From: Hyaloperonospora brassicae
Lineage: Eukaryota > Oomycota > Peronosporomycetes > Peronosporales > Peronosporaceae
Length of the DNA stretch: 64,000 nucleotides
NCBI GenBank assembly: GCA_947650285.1
Contig: CANTFL010000604.1
Span: 62,001-126,000 of the forward strand
Direction of reading: 5' to 3'
The position numbers were made by a program, and so were the translations under genes. How positions within the stretch are numbered: the stretch's first letter is position 1; the number at the start of each line of letters is the position of its first letter. This document shows positions 46,001-58,510 of this stretch, in pieces. Under the pieces are notes generated by a model, which saw only the letters and a program-made list of their open reading frames with translations, was not told the origin of the DNA and made no database searches.

Positions 46001-48550
46001 AATCGAATCTTTATCAAGCCTGTATCGCTACGAGAATTCATGTCGAGTCAATAATCTTCGAAAAGCATATTCGTAGCCTTCGTAAATTATATCAGCATAG
46101 ATATGTACACATATCTGACACCAACTATTTTGAACACTAACAACATGGATAGATCGCTTCAGTAAGAAGAACAAGCAACATAATTGGGTTGGTGACTTTT
46201 CAATCCTCTGTTAGAGATGTGTGGTGCGTCGAAGATATTCAATCTTCGAAGTGTTCATTGATGACGTTTAATCCTTTCTACGTACTTCACCGTATTGTAA
46301 ATTGAATGCAAGATAAAGCAGCGCTTGTTTGATCAATAAGGCTGAAACGTTTACGAACAGTATCACGACATTAAATATCAGATTAACACGTTTATCCGTC
46401 GATTTTAGACCATTAACAAACCTTTTTTTGCGCTTTCGGTAGATCCGCAGCATGATGTCCAAAGATTGGTACGAATTTGATGAGGAAATTAAAAAAGGTA
46501 AAAAAGATCTACCAGTATTATGATCACTAAATTCCTTTATTGCGTCACAGTGACGAGCAATTGGGGCTAATATTAAAGATCATTTATATCACACACACCA
46601 ATATTCATGTTTATGCTATGAGTCCTCGCACTCCTTTGAGTTTACAGATCATATTTCTTTACGTAAGGTGTACATTATACTACGGAATATAAGTGACGCA
46701 GATCTTGCGTCGTCACGGATCTGGCTTGTGTGTTAGGTTCCACTCCAACAAATTTAAACGCGTTGGAAGTATTACAAGCTCACAGTTCGTATCTGTGGAT
46801 ATCGCATTTGTAAATGGTAATAATTGTTCTCGATGAGAAGAAACGGATTATGATCAAAATATGTTAGTCAAAGCTGGGCTTCGCTCTCTATGCCACCTCA
46901 CATCCGCTTAGAATATGGAAATTTCGACGCAACAAGTATATTTTTGCAACTTCAGCGCGCTTCGTTTTTCAAATGGGAAAACTATCGATAATATTGATAA
47001 TGAATTAGACTATTAACCATTGCAGTCATAATCTTTTTGAACATTGTATAAAAAATTTACTTTCGAATTTTAGACTTTATATGTACGTGAAAGCTTCAGT
47101 AATTTTTCCAAATTTATGTTAAGTAATTTTGAGATTGTAATTTTGTCAACAAATTTATTTACAATTTTATGTTTTATAACTTACAACAATATATAAAAGT
47201 TGATACATTCAGACGAATGCCACACACGCGTCGGATGCAGCTCATATTTATCATATGATGGCGACAACACATACATACGTGATTAACATATGTGTGCTGA
47301 AGTAATGAGAGGGAAAGAGGTAATTTATGGTCACAGTTCGTCATTTCGATTGGCGGTAACAAAAGCTTGTAACAGCTGAATGTTCTCGTACAAGATAGTC
47401 AAAATGGTCAAACAGGCCCATTGTCCAGCTTTAATTCAAGACAGATTATGTTGAGAGAAAAACGATTATTATAAAGAAATTGATAATTCCTGATGATAAT
47501 GGAATATAGTACGAAGCAGCTTTGTTAAATTCAAGTATTTTAACCACTTAAAGATTACGAGCTCCACTACGGTACCTCAGCATGACAAAAACTTATTTCA
47601 AACATGTCACCTTAAGCAATTTCACGGTCAATGACTGTTCGATATAACAGTTAATGGCCAATATGGAAACACAAGACATCGGCCAAAAGCTTCAGTATGC
47701 CGGATGTAGCCCTGTCCACCCGACGTATCTGTTGGCGTATGAAGGCAAGGTCAAGCTGATAAAGATTGATTGAAGACTTTGACGACATCTTATGATGGTA
47801 CTATCGCCACAACTAAATGAAGGATTCCGATCAAAACAGAAGTAAAGTGCGCTCTTTGTTCCATTAGTACAAGCTATTCAATAAGTGATCGAGCACAGTT
47901 AATACCTTTCATATTAAGCAAAATCTCATATAAACTGGGATAAGTGCAATATAATACCGAAGATGGTATCGTAATCGATCCGCTTCAGATTCAAAAATTA
48001 TGTGTCTATATTTCAGTTCAATGGATCAAGTCCTCATTCAGCGGCTATGCAATATATTGGCATTACTCCAAGAATTCAACGCCACAAGCAAGCTGAACAT
48101 AGAACAGAGGTAGTTTTTTCGCGAGCGCTCGAAACGTACTCTTTCGTTATGCCGGCGGAATCCCCAGCACAGGATCAGTCGCACCCTGCCATTGCCGGCG
48201 ACGAAAGCGATAGTTCAACAGACGACAAAGAGCATTTTATTATACCAGCAAGATCGCTGCAGCACTCGACAAACTTAGCAAGGCAAAGGAACCACAATCG
48301 AAAAATATGCGCGATCACCTTGCATCTTTTTCTAGGTAATTTAGACTTTTACTCAGTGGCTATATGGTATGGTTAAACACTATCGGCTCTTGATTTTGTT
48401 GCCATAACGCGTTTACTCATTGCCTTTGATTTAATTAGAGAATTGTAAAGTCGCGCACAATTGCCACGGCAAATGGAAAAGGTCATTGTTTTCCGTGATG
48501 CTTCGTGCTTGGGCACGGGAAATCCTCGAATCCATTAAACATTTCTCGTA
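40092..48550. other. Long AT-rich gene-free region
   Basis: More than 8 kb of AT-rich DNA with short, motif-free frames, the longest about 113 codons. A somewhat GC-richer patch at about 41640-41850 may be a transposon relic, but nothing in it could be identified. Confidence 0.55.
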
Positions 48551-48559
48551 GTAAGATAG

Positions 48560-49470
48560 TGAAACACGTTAACCCCCTCAGCTTGATCAAGGACGCATAT
48601 TTGAATAATGAAGTGCGACGCTACTCATCAACAATTTCACGTTTGACCAATCGACTTCGCCAAACATGTCAATGGAGATCTCCTTTCGACTATTAATCCT
48701 GATGCCTCGATTCATTTAATTACGGTCAATTTGTGGCTGGAGGTCCTTGGATCGGATGTATTGAAGCTAGAAAGGGCATGCACGTTGATAGACACGAATG
48801 AGCGGACTTGGGCGCATATCGACAAGAATTTATGCAGCTAGAACAAAGAAAGTATAATCCTTCATGTCTAAGTTCAAAGGTCCTGAGATGGATATTTGCG
48901 GTGTAGCCAGAGGGTGAAGCGACAATCTCGTCACGCACGATGAAAGCACGTTTGCTGTGCACGACGGCAAGAAACAGTTGTGGTTTCCTGATGGATAATA
49001 TCTGCTGCACGATAGGGCGCGGGAAGATTTATTTATGTTAGCGACTTTCACACTGACGTTGGTGTATTTATGAAATATTGTTTTACACTTGTACGGCATA
49101 TGAATATTTGCACTAATTTCGCAGCTTGCATTGTAGGTGGCCGCCTCGCGTTGGTCTAAAACATGATAGCCTAGTAATCCAATGTTGCGATGAAGACTTC
49201 CAATGTTATGTATTACGGAACAAATCATGATGGTTATTGAAATGTTAAGCACCTCCATAAGTAGGTTTGGGAAGTTGCCGTTCCCATTTTCAACGCGCAT
49301 TTTTTTCTGATGTCAAGGTTCTTTTTGCCTTTGACAATGCGACTGGCGACGCAGCCTTTGCGACCGATACTCTGGTCGCCTCACGCATCAATATTGGACT
49401 TAGAGAAAATCAACCAGCTGTGCCAGATGGTTAGTTTACTGATGGAACAGTGACATGACTGAGATGTCAT
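48560..49470 (+). pseudogene. DDE_3-type (Tc1/mariner superfamily-like) transposase pseudogene
   Basis: Successive fragments in different plus-strand frames keep the order of a DDE endonuclease. GMHVDRHE-ADLGAYRQEF near 48777 corresponds to the V-D-x-H-E-R-x-D-V-V-x-Y-R motif. NLVTHDESTFAVHDGKKQLW near 48930 holds the first catalytic Asp in T-H-D-E-S-T-F. NHDGYWN and VAVPIFN lie near 49225-49290. VLFAFDNATGDAAFATDTLV near 49310 holds the second Asp in F-D-N-A-T. At least three frameshifts and several stops are present. The third catalytic residue is not recognisable. Family members are common in fungi and also known in oomycetes. The match is by motif memory only. Confidence 0.7.
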
Positions 49471-50692
49471 CTCCACTTCAACCTGGTACAACAAGTTGTC
49501 AACTAATTGAATATCATTACCCACCATACCAGAATCAGCACGTATGAACCCACGCGCATGGAACGTAGTACACAGTGAGCGATCAACTCGCATAGAGCAG
49601 CAGTAGAGCGTATTTGGAGAACGCCACGCGCTATCGCTAGCGTTCAATTCATTCTAAGTTTTACCACCCTTCATAGAGTTGCCTACCAACAAGCTCCTCT
49701 GGCCGATCGGTTCCTATTCCAGACAAGGGCCTACCAACAATTCTATCTATGATGTTTCCTGCCAACCACCCTCTCCCTAGTCAACCAAAGGAAATTAAGG
49801 CTTTTGTGTAAATAATAAATTTATAGACATTCGGATTGACGCGACAAGTGGGCTGACACCGATCGTTGCTGCGCCTGCAATGTTGTCCAAAGTCAGACTT
49901 CTGTCAAGAGCCAAAAGGGGCTTTAAATATAAAATATCACTACGGCCGGCCATCGCAACAATTTTTTCTTCAAGTTCCATTGCGAACTGAACTTTATCGA
50001 AATGTTCTGGTGGAAATTAAAACGCCGTGCTCGGAAAAGTTGCGACTACACATGCAAAGGTCTGGAGCAGGTGGTCCCGGGATCCCTGGCATCCGTCTCT
50101 CTCACTAACATCTGTTAAATGGTAGCGGAGCGTTGAAGTGAAAAACACTTGTTGGTCGAAGCAGCTCATCTTTCTTGATCATTTCTTCATTCCAACTGCC
50201 CCGTCAACCCTGATGTTCCTTTCCCATGTTTCTTTCGTGTCCATAACATACCCGTCGCATCACCTAACCTTAACACCATCCGCCGCCATGTTCGAAAGTA
50301 AATTTGGTACATGGACGTATGTCGCAAGACCTGACTGAAAAGGCCGCCAAATAAGCTGTAAACAAGTATCGGTCGCACCGTAAGGTCCCAACTTCAATTT
50401 TAATGGATGTGAACGATTTAGCTGCTCCCGAATTGGATTGCAATTGAAAAGTTTCGAAAAAATCGAAAAAATAGGATACGCAGGAATTTTAAGGGGAGCC
50501 AAATGTGGCTCGCCGCGAGCTATATTTCACAAAATTCTCCCGAGCTTTATGGTCCTAAAACTTCGCGAAAAAATTGTCAAATTAAATGCTGAGACTTCAG
50601 AAAGATCTTGATTTGTGATACAAGAAAAACGGGATGAGAAGTAGCTTAGTGACGGAAATGGGAAACATGTTACAGGTTGTGGATGGGGTACA
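49471..50692. other. Intergenic, no gene recognised
   Basis: Short frames only. It lies between the transposase relic and the left arm of the inverted duplication. Confidence 0.5.
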
Positions 50693-50953
50693 CTATACTT
50701 CCTGTACACGTTCGTCCTCAAGTACCGGGCGATCAGCGCGCAACCGTATTTTATCAACCGCTTCGTTGCCTATTTGGTTCTGACCAACGCGCTCGCGACG
50801 GTGTCGTATTACCTGGTCGAGTACCCGTCGCATTTGCTGGCGCAGCGGATCTCTCGCTTTCTCGCTGCACGAGAAAAGAGCGACGCGGCGACGTACACGA
50901 GCGTGGAGAAGACTGTCTTGAAAGAACGCGGCAGTGAGACCGAAGGGAGATAG
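50693..50953 (+). pseudogene. C-terminal fragment of the acyltransferase-3 gene
   Basis: The frame ending with TAG at 50951-50953 gives the last 80 or so residues of the acyltransferase encoded at 61700-63100, with only about three differences after the junction. It includes PYFINRFVAYLVL and LVEYPSHLLAQRI. There is no promoter or start and the upstream sequence is unrelated, so it is a gene fragment created by duplication. High identity points to a recent event or gene conversion. Confidence 0.9.
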
Positions 50954-51999
50954 ACGACGCTGCAGTATGGACTCGACCCGATGCCGCAGAGGGTTTGGGT
51001 GAGCGAAACGGTACTGAAGTGACGACCGACGGGTCCGATTTGGGCGCATTTCATCCAGGAAAGTCGCGAAGGCACAGGTTACGTAGCGAACGACTCATCT
51101 GCGAGGCCTTTGGACGAGTGCGTGTCCGAAGGTATGTGGAGCACTAGTAAGCGACGCGCGTCGACTCAGCACAGTACTGAGTTACTGTATGGCCGCACAA
51201 GTATGTACCAGGAAGAAGTTGCAGCTGCCACGATCACTATCTAAGACGTCGATCTTGAGTCGGTGCGCTACACAGCAAGCGAGAGTTTTCGCTGACCCCC
51301 GCAGAGCGACATTTGGCTGCTGCTATCGCTACACGTGACGTGGATCAATCTGTTCGATGCGCTGTTCACATGTACTGGACATTGTGAACAGACGGTCCCT
51401 GTTAGGTGCTCGAGCAACGTCCACGAGTATGCGTCCACGCGATTCATCATTCGACATACACAGGAAGATGACTGGCAGGCTGTGGCCTATCGTGCGCTCT
51501 ACTGGCAATGGGGGAGTCACCACAGGTTTGACTTGCGAGTACGACGGTAGCGCTGCGGCTGCTGGTTCTGACGCAACACAACGGCTGACTGACCTAGTGT
51601 AACTGCCTCGACTCTGATAGGACTTGGGATGATCACTTAGTTTTCGTTCGGGGGTTCCTGAGGCCGCGGGGTTGGCACTGTCAAGCTTTTTCTTCCACGA
51701 CGTCAGGCGCGAGCACATGCATACGATCGGACGTCGTGCGGCATTGTACTTCTGCCGAGAAGCAGCTGCGCGGGTGGTAGTTGTGCTTCTGTCACGCACG
51801 CGCTCGATGATGCCCAATTGCTCGATCTGTGAAGCTCCTGGGATGTGTGTTGCAGGTGGTGGGCGTGTCTCCTTCTGCACATGTTTGCGAGATGGGTCGA
51901 AGCGTCTGCCTCCGTGTCGACACTGTCTCAGCTCCGCAGTCGGTTCACACGCTGTCACCGCTCCGAACTTTCAGCACCAGCCACGTCTCGGCGTCGGCC
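50693..51999. repeat. Left arm of a 1.3-kb inverted duplication
   Basis: This stretch is the reverse complement, at high identity with a few small indels, of 60660-61960. It contains the 3' end of the acyltransferase gene plus about 1 kb of its downstream DNA. Homology starts inside a codon run (CTATACTTCCTGTACACG against ATCTACTTGCTCCACACG) and fades after CCACGTC at 51987. Confidence 0.9.
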
Positions 52000-54154
52000 A
52001 AAGTCCACGCGCTTTTCCGCTCCCGTTGTGCAGAACTTGAACATGCACCAGCATTGCAGACCGTGCGCTTGTTCTCGACTTGTGCGACAACTGAAACGCA
52101 ACGGATAGTCTCAGTATGCGCATAAGTGTTTGCGTGCTACATTTGCGCCATATCGAGAAAGGCCGCGACGTCTTGGGACCTGGAATGGCAAAGCTGCGCG
52201 ATCGCGTGCGTATCACTCGGATAGACAGACGCGGTGTTGCAATTCCTTGATCCTCCTCGATATGCACTGTATGAATAATGTGAGCATTCATCTCGCACTC
52301 GAACCCCGCCAGACCTCATCAGCTTTCTGCTACGGAATCCAAGCAAGCGCATATGCCCCTCAAGGTGCGCTGTTACCCTCGAAGCCAACGCCTTAGATGC
52401 TCTGGAAGACGCGTGACGTCACATTGACGACTCTGACATTGTCGACCGTCCAGTTCATTAGCATCGTATGCCACGAGCGCCCTCGTGGAAGTACTGACGC
52501 AGTCACTGCTTGTTCACGTCTAAGCAGAAAGAAGTCTGCTACATCCGAAAGGGACACAAAGCACTCTCAATGAAAGGCGTGTTCACAAATGTTAACGCCT
52601 CATATGATGCCGCGAAGAGAGTTTGACTTTGACGACAAGGCCCAAGAAGTTGCCCGCGGACGATCAGTTGCATGTCGTGTTGCGAAGTAGCGCTGCGCCG
52701 GTAAAAAGCCATCACGTAGGCAGCGTGTAAAGACAATCAATGATACGTATCAGATGGACGCTTCCACAAGCTCAATCTATCTGGAGAAGCTGCTTTGCTG
52801 CCGACTGTAACATGCGGAACTGACAGTTACCGCTTAGGCGCCAAACTTATTGCCCCGTTCGTCCGCGTTGCGCCAGCACTTGCAAGACGCAACGACAATG
52901 CTTCGCCCGATTGTGGACACGAACGGGAGGATCGAGCCCCTTCTGGACGCATTCCATGCCATTTTTTATCATGCTTGAATTTTTCTGTGGCAAACGCGCA
53001 ACCACGTTGTGCAAGAAGCGAGCATCGTGGTCAGATATCAGCAGGTATCGGTCATATGGACGCGCAGCTTCCAAAACTTCGCGTGGCAGTGACACGAAAG
53101 CAAGGACCGCTCTTGCGACTGCAGCTTCGGTTCAGTACGTACTGACCAGCTACGATAGAGAAGAAAAAGCGGCACTTTGACTAGACAACACGAGCGCATG
53201 TCATTTGGCAATTTCAGCTAAAGGTCGGGCGAGGATCGAGCGAAGGCCACTCACATGTTTACTCTCTACTTGTCGCCGAAGAATCTGTTCGGGAATGCCG
53301 CAACGGGTGAGCTCTGTCTAACGAGTACGGAGCGATGTTGAACCCCCACGCGCGCCACTGCAACAACGCAGCGACGAGTTTCGCGACAAACGGGTCTTCG
53401 GAAGCGGTTCAACGGAGACCGTCCTTTTTTCCTCGCACCGAGAGCCCAAAGTCTCGAGTCGCGCCAAATAGACGTCTTTTTGTACTCGATCCCGCGACTT
53501 AGCGATCGGTCATTTGGTTGTGACTCACTTCCTGTGATCCCATTCCGTCGAGCCGAAGCGCGAACGAAAAAAGGACAGACGGGTGCTGCGAAGCCGTTGC
53601 GGTGCTGCAAGGGGCGACTTTATTGTCGTCGTGTCCTGATCCAGCAGGTGTCGGTCGTAACATGCGCACAGGGCCGCTGTCGGTCGCCTATTACAGTGGT
53701 ACTCGGACCATAGAGCACCGCATGCCATGCGGGACAGCAAAGTGTTACCGACAGCGACCACAGCGCCGACACACATTTGTGTCCACCTGTCGGTCCTCGC
53801 AACGAACGCAAAAGCTGCGTCCAGTTTCCGCGCGCCAGTGCAACAAGTCAAGAGCAGTCGCTGCTCTGTCGGGGTGAACGAGACCGCGTGAGACCTCAAG
53901 CGCCATCTTCGCCCATCCTCGACGACCACTGCGCGTGAGAAGACAGCGCGACTCCATTGTCCACCAGTATCTTTTACGGCAGCGCTTCTGGCAGAGTGCC
54001 TTTTACCTCGCGCCCTGTCAGCTGGAGAGCGGACGACACGGTCAGCGCTGCCAGCTGTCCATTCTGATGGTGGGGTCCGCCCCGTCCTCTCTCGCTCCGT
54101 TCTCCTGCTCGTCTCTATATATATACATATATATGTTCGTCGTGCGCACGCCCA
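52000..54154. other. Intergenic DNA upstream of the START/FYVE gene
   Basis: GC content rises towards the gene. Open frames here (up to 134 codons) lack motifs and overlap one another on both strands. A GAC run lies at 54184-54197 and an AT microsatellite at 54116-54134 in the promoter region. Confidence 0.5.
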
Positions 54155-54170
54155 GTCACTTCACATTTGG
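54155..54170 (+). promoter_or_regulatory. Oomycete-type core promoter (Inr plus flanking element)
   Basis: GTCACTTCACATTTGG fits the oomycete 16-nt consensus GCTCATTYYNCAWTTT closely. It lies 137 nt upstream of the ATG at 54307. A short alternating AT tract precedes it. Confidence 0.55.
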
Positions 54171-54306
54171 CTGCTGGGTCACTTGACGACGACGACGATC
54201 CCACGGGCGTCTCGTGGCAGTGCGACTGCACAGTACGTCCTCCTCGTCCACATTGCATTACGCGTGGCCCGCCACCGCCGTTGCTCTTGTCCTTTTGCGG
54301 TCGGTC

Positions 54307-56052
54307 ATGCAACTGCGGTTTCCATTGCCTGCGGGGTACTTTGCCAAGTTTGACTTGTTGCCAGACGAGGTGCAGGAGCACAGGCTGCTCGCGAGCGACA
54401 TTATCCGCGAGACAAAGCGCGAGTTCGACCGGTACGTTAAGAACGGCCGCAACCGCATTGACTCGCGCGTGTGGAAGCTCGCCAAGTCCAAAGACCAGCT
54501 GCATTGCTACCGAAGACGGGGCACGGAGGGGTCCGCGCACCAACTCGGTCTGCACAGCGGGTCCGGGACGAGTCGACACGATGCGTACGCCGCCCACTCG
54601 TCACATCTCTCGTTGAGCTCTCCCAGTCCTTCGGAGCACAGCGACCTGACCTTCTCGGCGCTCTCCATGCGATCGACGAACGACGGAGAGCCGAGTCGCA
54701 AGAGCATTCAGCCGCTGGTGATCGGCTACGGCGTCGTGCACGGGACTGTGGACGACCTGGTCTACGGTCTCTACCAGTCGTCGACGGACGAGATGAAGAC
54801 GTTGGCTTCGTACCTCGGAGACGACTCGCTCATTGACTGCGCCGTGCTGAAAACGATCCGACAGACGCGGACGTCCTACCTCGGGCTCAAGTGGAAGCTG
54901 TCCCGCACCGTGGGCGGCAATCGCGACTGCTGCTACATGGAGTACGTCGGCGTGTCCGAGGACGCCAAGGGCCAGCACTTTGGCTACCACGTGCTCGAGT
55001 CCGTGCCCGTGTACAACTGCCCGCACTTCGAAGACAACTCGATCGTGCGCGCGAACGTGTCGTTCTGCTTTATCTTCCGACCCGGCAAACTCGCCGACCA
55101 GGTCGAGGTGTTCATGCAGGGCGCGTACGACTCTTCGTCCGACGTGCTCACAGCCGGCGGCGTGGGCGACTTCCGCAGCACAATGGACATGCTCTTCAAC
55201 CTCCCGTCGACAATGGTCGGCGCCGAGGCGAAGAAGATCTCGGCCATGGTGGCCAAGCAGTCGAGCGCCCTCCTGAGCGCGAGCTCGACGCGCCAGAGCA
55301 GCCACCACTGCTTCATCTGCCGCGCCAGGTGGGGGCTGCTGTCTTCGCACTCGAACTGCCAGACGTGCGGCGCCGTCATCTGCAGCAAGTGCCGCATCCG
55401 CGTGGTCACGTTCTCTCGGCGGGGGAAGATCAAGGTCGCGTGCTGCAAGATGTGCATGGTCATGGTCCGCGACCAGTCGCCGTTCGCCGGCGAGGAGCTC
55501 GAGCAGCAGCCCGCGAGGCCCAAGCAGCCGGTGGCGGGAGAAACCCGTCTGAGCCTCAGCAGCAACTGCAACAGCGTCAGCGCGAAACAACCCGATCCGA
55601 CCAACGCCTCGGTCTCCACCATGTCGCTCACGGACTCGGAGTACTCGGCGTCGTACCAGTCGTGGCACTCCAGTTCCATGTCATCGATGCCGTCGGATCG
55701 CGGCGACAGCTTTGACGGCTCGAGCAGCACCTTCAGCTCGTCGGTGCTCTCGGTGGACCGAAAGATGCCCGCGGTGCTGGAGCGCCCGCCGCCACCACGT
55801 GCCCCAGTGACGTACCAGTCGGAGCAACAGCGCCAATACGAACAGCAGCAGCTCCAGATGCAGCAATTTCTGATGCGGCAGCGCATGAAGCAGAACGTTC
55901 ACATTGCGGGCGCGCCACCGATACCGAGTCAGCGCCCACAGCCCACGACTCGGGAGGGGCTGTACAACAAAATGCTCGAGCTGCGCGTGCAAGCGGAGCG
56001 AGCCTACGACCTGACGAACCAGAACGCCAGCATGATCAACTCGCAGCGATAG
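54307..56052 (+). CDS. START-like and FYVE-like zinc-finger protein
   Basis: The ATG at 54307 (MQLRFPLPAGYF) is chosen because this N-terminus is typical of the oomycete START/FYVE family. The frame extends upstream only through non-ATG codons. The product has 581 residues: an N-terminal helical part, a START-like lipid-binding region (about 135-310, ending before STMDMLFNLP), then a cysteine-rich finger (about 335-385) with C-x2-C, N-C-x2-C-G, C-x2-C and C-x2-C pairs. The C-terminus is Ser-rich, Pro-rich and ends in a Gln-rich probable coiled coil. The canonical R-H-H-C-R-x-C-G box that binds PI3P is replaced by SHSNCQTCG, so phosphoinositide binding is doubtful. Likely a cytosolic or endomembrane lipid-signalling protein. 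No intron is seen. Confidence 0.85.
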   Translation: MQLRFPLPAGYFAKFDLLPDEVQEHRLLASDIIRETKREFDRYVKNGRNRIDSRVWKLAKSKDQLHCYRRRGTEGSAHQLGLHSGSGTSRHDAYAAHSSHLSLSSPSPSEHSDLTFSALSMRSTNDGEPSRKSIQPLVIGYGVVHGTVDDLVYGLYQSSTDEMKTLASYLGDDSLIDCAVLKTIRQTRTSYLGLKWKLSRTVGGNRDCCYMEYVGVSEDAKGQHFGYHVLESVPVYNCPHFEDNSIVRANVSFCFIFRPGKLADQVEVFMQGAYDSSSDVLTAGGVGDFRSTMDMLFNLPSTMVGAEAKKISAMVAKQSSALLSASSTRQSSHHCFICRARWGLLSSHSNCQTCGAVICSKCRIRVVTFSRRGKIKVACCKMCMVMVRDQSPFAGEELEQQPARPKQPVAGETRLSLSSNCNSVSAKQPDPTNASVSTMSLTDSEYSASYQSWHSSSMSSMPSDRGDSFDGSSSTFSSSVLSVDRKMPAVLERPPPPRAPVTYQSEQQRQYEQQQLQMQQFLMRQRMKQNVHIAGAPPIPSQRPQPTTREGLYNKMLELRVQAERAYDLTNQNASMINSQR

Positions 56053-58510
56053 CTGCGACTGAGCGACCTATGTAAATATAAAGACGACGCTAATGAAACC
56101 CGATTTACTGCAGTATCGATCAGCTGAAGAGCTCGAAGTATGACGATGGACGACGTATGTGTCGTTACCTTTTCAAGTCCATCTCGTCGAAGGCACGATG
56201 TTTGACAAGTTGTCGAGCGTCTACAAGCGCGATGGCACTTTCGATCGGTCATTAGTCAGACCATCGACGCAACGCGATTATCAGTAACGCATGTATGTAC
56301 CTATCGACGACAAGGCCGCTACGGCGGTAACTATACTGCGCTGGTGCGGTCAAACCTCCTTGCTTTGGTACGGTAATGCTTACTAATGGAGGAAGTCGTG
56401 TGCGACCCCTGAATCTGAGAGTCAGAATTCATTGTTTGTTTACTCGTCACAAGATGCTGCCCACGTTGGCCTTTGTCATGTGATTGTGTTACGCGGAACA
56501 TGCGGTACGGATCCAGCGAGCTGCCGATAATGACCATTCCCTCCCAATGTTCAACAACGTGACTGAGACTGTACACTGCTCTGTCTGACGCGGCGTACGG
56601 AGTAGTCAAACCAAAGTGATTGCGCGTCTCTCATCGCAGTGTATGGAGATCAGAACTGTACCCAATAGCGCCGATCGCGTACGCTTGATCTTGCTGTAGT
56701 GCAACTGCACCCTTCACATCCTCTTGAACTGACGTTGCAGTTGTACATTCAATCTCGTTCGGCCGAACGTGACGAGGCGGCAACATCGCCACTCGTGCTG
56801 ACGAGATACGTGGACGAAGACTTGCCTTTGACCGACTCGCGCATCTTCAAGCGCTTAAATTTGCAGGTCAGGCGCTGAGACGGCTGGCTTCGAGTGTATT
56901 GAAGATCATCAGTGCGACGGGTCAGGTAGAAGCCATCCCACCTGCCCGCCCGTCTACTGTCACCTCGTGATCTGCTTCAAGCAGGAGCGCACGCGACGAG
57001 GCAATCTGGCTACACAGTTGAAGGTCTCTTGCAGTTGGCGCAAGCTTTGCGGAGCGAGCTTGAGTAGCGATTGGTTGCACAGGGCTACGAGACCGAAAGC
57101 TTCGAGCTCCATGGACCACACCAGCGATGTGTGTGGCGAAGTGCTCTCGAACTTCAAGACGTTTTGGCTGAGATTATTCAGATCTTGGTGACCATCAACT
57201 AGTTCTGGCGGACTGCGCTCATTGGCGCAGAGCATGAAAGGAGAATATATGCGAGACATTGTCGTACAATTGTACAGAGGGCCTAAATTCTTTGAGTACT
57301 GCGTCGCTGATCGATATTGTGGCAGTCAAGAAGTTGTGACGCAGTTTGTTGCGGTGATGCAGTGCGAAGTGTCGCAGTTTGTTGCGGTGATGCAGTGCGA
57401 AGTGTCGCAGTGGAGAGGGTTGTTGATGTAAAGGCGCATCGAGCCAATCGCTGTCAAAAAAGGGCAGGTGTGAAACCATTGAGCTCTGTATAAGCAGCGT
57501 TACAAACTAGTATAGTAGCTCAAACTTGGTTTGGCAGCCAGAACTTTGTAGAGTTTACATTACGATATACTTTACGGAAGTATGACTTAACGGAGTTTGC
57601 CGGGTAATTTAACTGCTGGAGCGCAAGTGCACGAGTCGACACAAAGGCTGCTTCACGGACAATACAGAAGTTAGCTTGTCAAGTATGTTATACGAATATA
57701 TGCAATGAAAGATATAGATCCATAGAGTCCTGCATCAGGCCATATGTTGGGATGCAGTACGATTCTACGAAACACATTTGCTTCTACGTAGTGCAAACCA
57801 CCGCTTGGTCTTGAAAGCAGCAATGAATGAGTAAAAGCGTGAGTATGGTCATTACAACATGATACCTGTTATTGCTAAGGTCTGTCTGGCTAGGCAGATT
57901 GCGTGGTGTCGTGCTTGGCGACGCTCGAAGTGCATCGAAGGTAAGGAGGAACATGAATGCAGATGTCCCCGCTGCTTACGTTGCGCAAAGCTCTTTCGAA
58001 CTCGGGCTTATGTGACGAAGGTATTCCCATCATTTTTATTTATTACTCATTTTATAATACCTTACCGCAGCGCAAGCGATGTCCCCTTCGATGAGTGGCC
58101 AGTCACACTGAAAACTCAATATATAACCCGCGTCGCAAAATTACACATGCGCACAGTAAAGTATATTCTGAGTTTCCGCTGCGAAGATAAATAGAAATGC
58201 AAAATAGTTGCTCCGGCACAGCTCCAAGCTCTGCTCGCAAAGCCACACTGGTCGCTACCTCCCAATTTCTACAGTGTCCCATTGGTCATCGAAGTTAACT
58301 AACCGCGAGGACGGACGCACCCCATGTATGGCCTTTTTGCGCGGCCGCTGTCCTCCCCTTATCTTCCTTCTGATCCACAAAGCTGTTGTTCCCCCTTCTC
58401 ACCGCTCGCTCGCTCGCCCGCCAGCGCCAACACCGCCCTCCTCTTTTCCACCCATTCCCCTCTTAAGTCCGCTTTGCGCCCCCGCCCTGCCAACCGCCTC
58501 AGCCTCGTCG
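56053..58510. other. Intergenic DNA between the START/FYVE gene and gltD-like gene
   Basis: A short open stretch at about 56665-56877 (plus strand), with LVLTRYVDEDLPLTDSRIFKRL, resembles part of a START-type domain. It may be the remnant of a second START gene; no complete frame exists. A 33-bp tandem duplication lies at 57341-57410. The last 250 bases before the gltD-like gene are pyrimidine-rich. Confidence 0.4.
57341..57410. repeat. 33-bp direct tandem duplication
   Basis: The unit beginning GCAGTTTGTTGCGG occurs at 57341-57373 and again at 57374-57406, followed by the first four bases of a third copy. The copies are identical, which suggests a recent slippage or duplication. Confidence 0.85.

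Noticed and set aside
48002..48376. 124-codon frame upstream of the DDE_3 relic as a gene or transposase N-terminus
   Set aside because: No recognisable motif, low-complexity Ser/Asp stretch, no start context; could not be joined to the relic.
51329..51958. 209-codon minus-strand frame in the left duplication arm and its 183-codon partner at 60837-61385 as a duplicated gene
   Set aside because: Small indels between the two arms shift the frame, neither has a convincing ATG, and no motif is visible. The region lies downstream of the acyltransferase gene and is treated as intergenic.
54601..55668. 355-codon minus-strand frame inside the START/FYVE gene, and the 482-codon minus-strand frame inside the gltD-like gene
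   Set aside because: Both are shadows produced by high GC codon use on the coding strand; they lack motifs and are rich in Arg, His and Ala.
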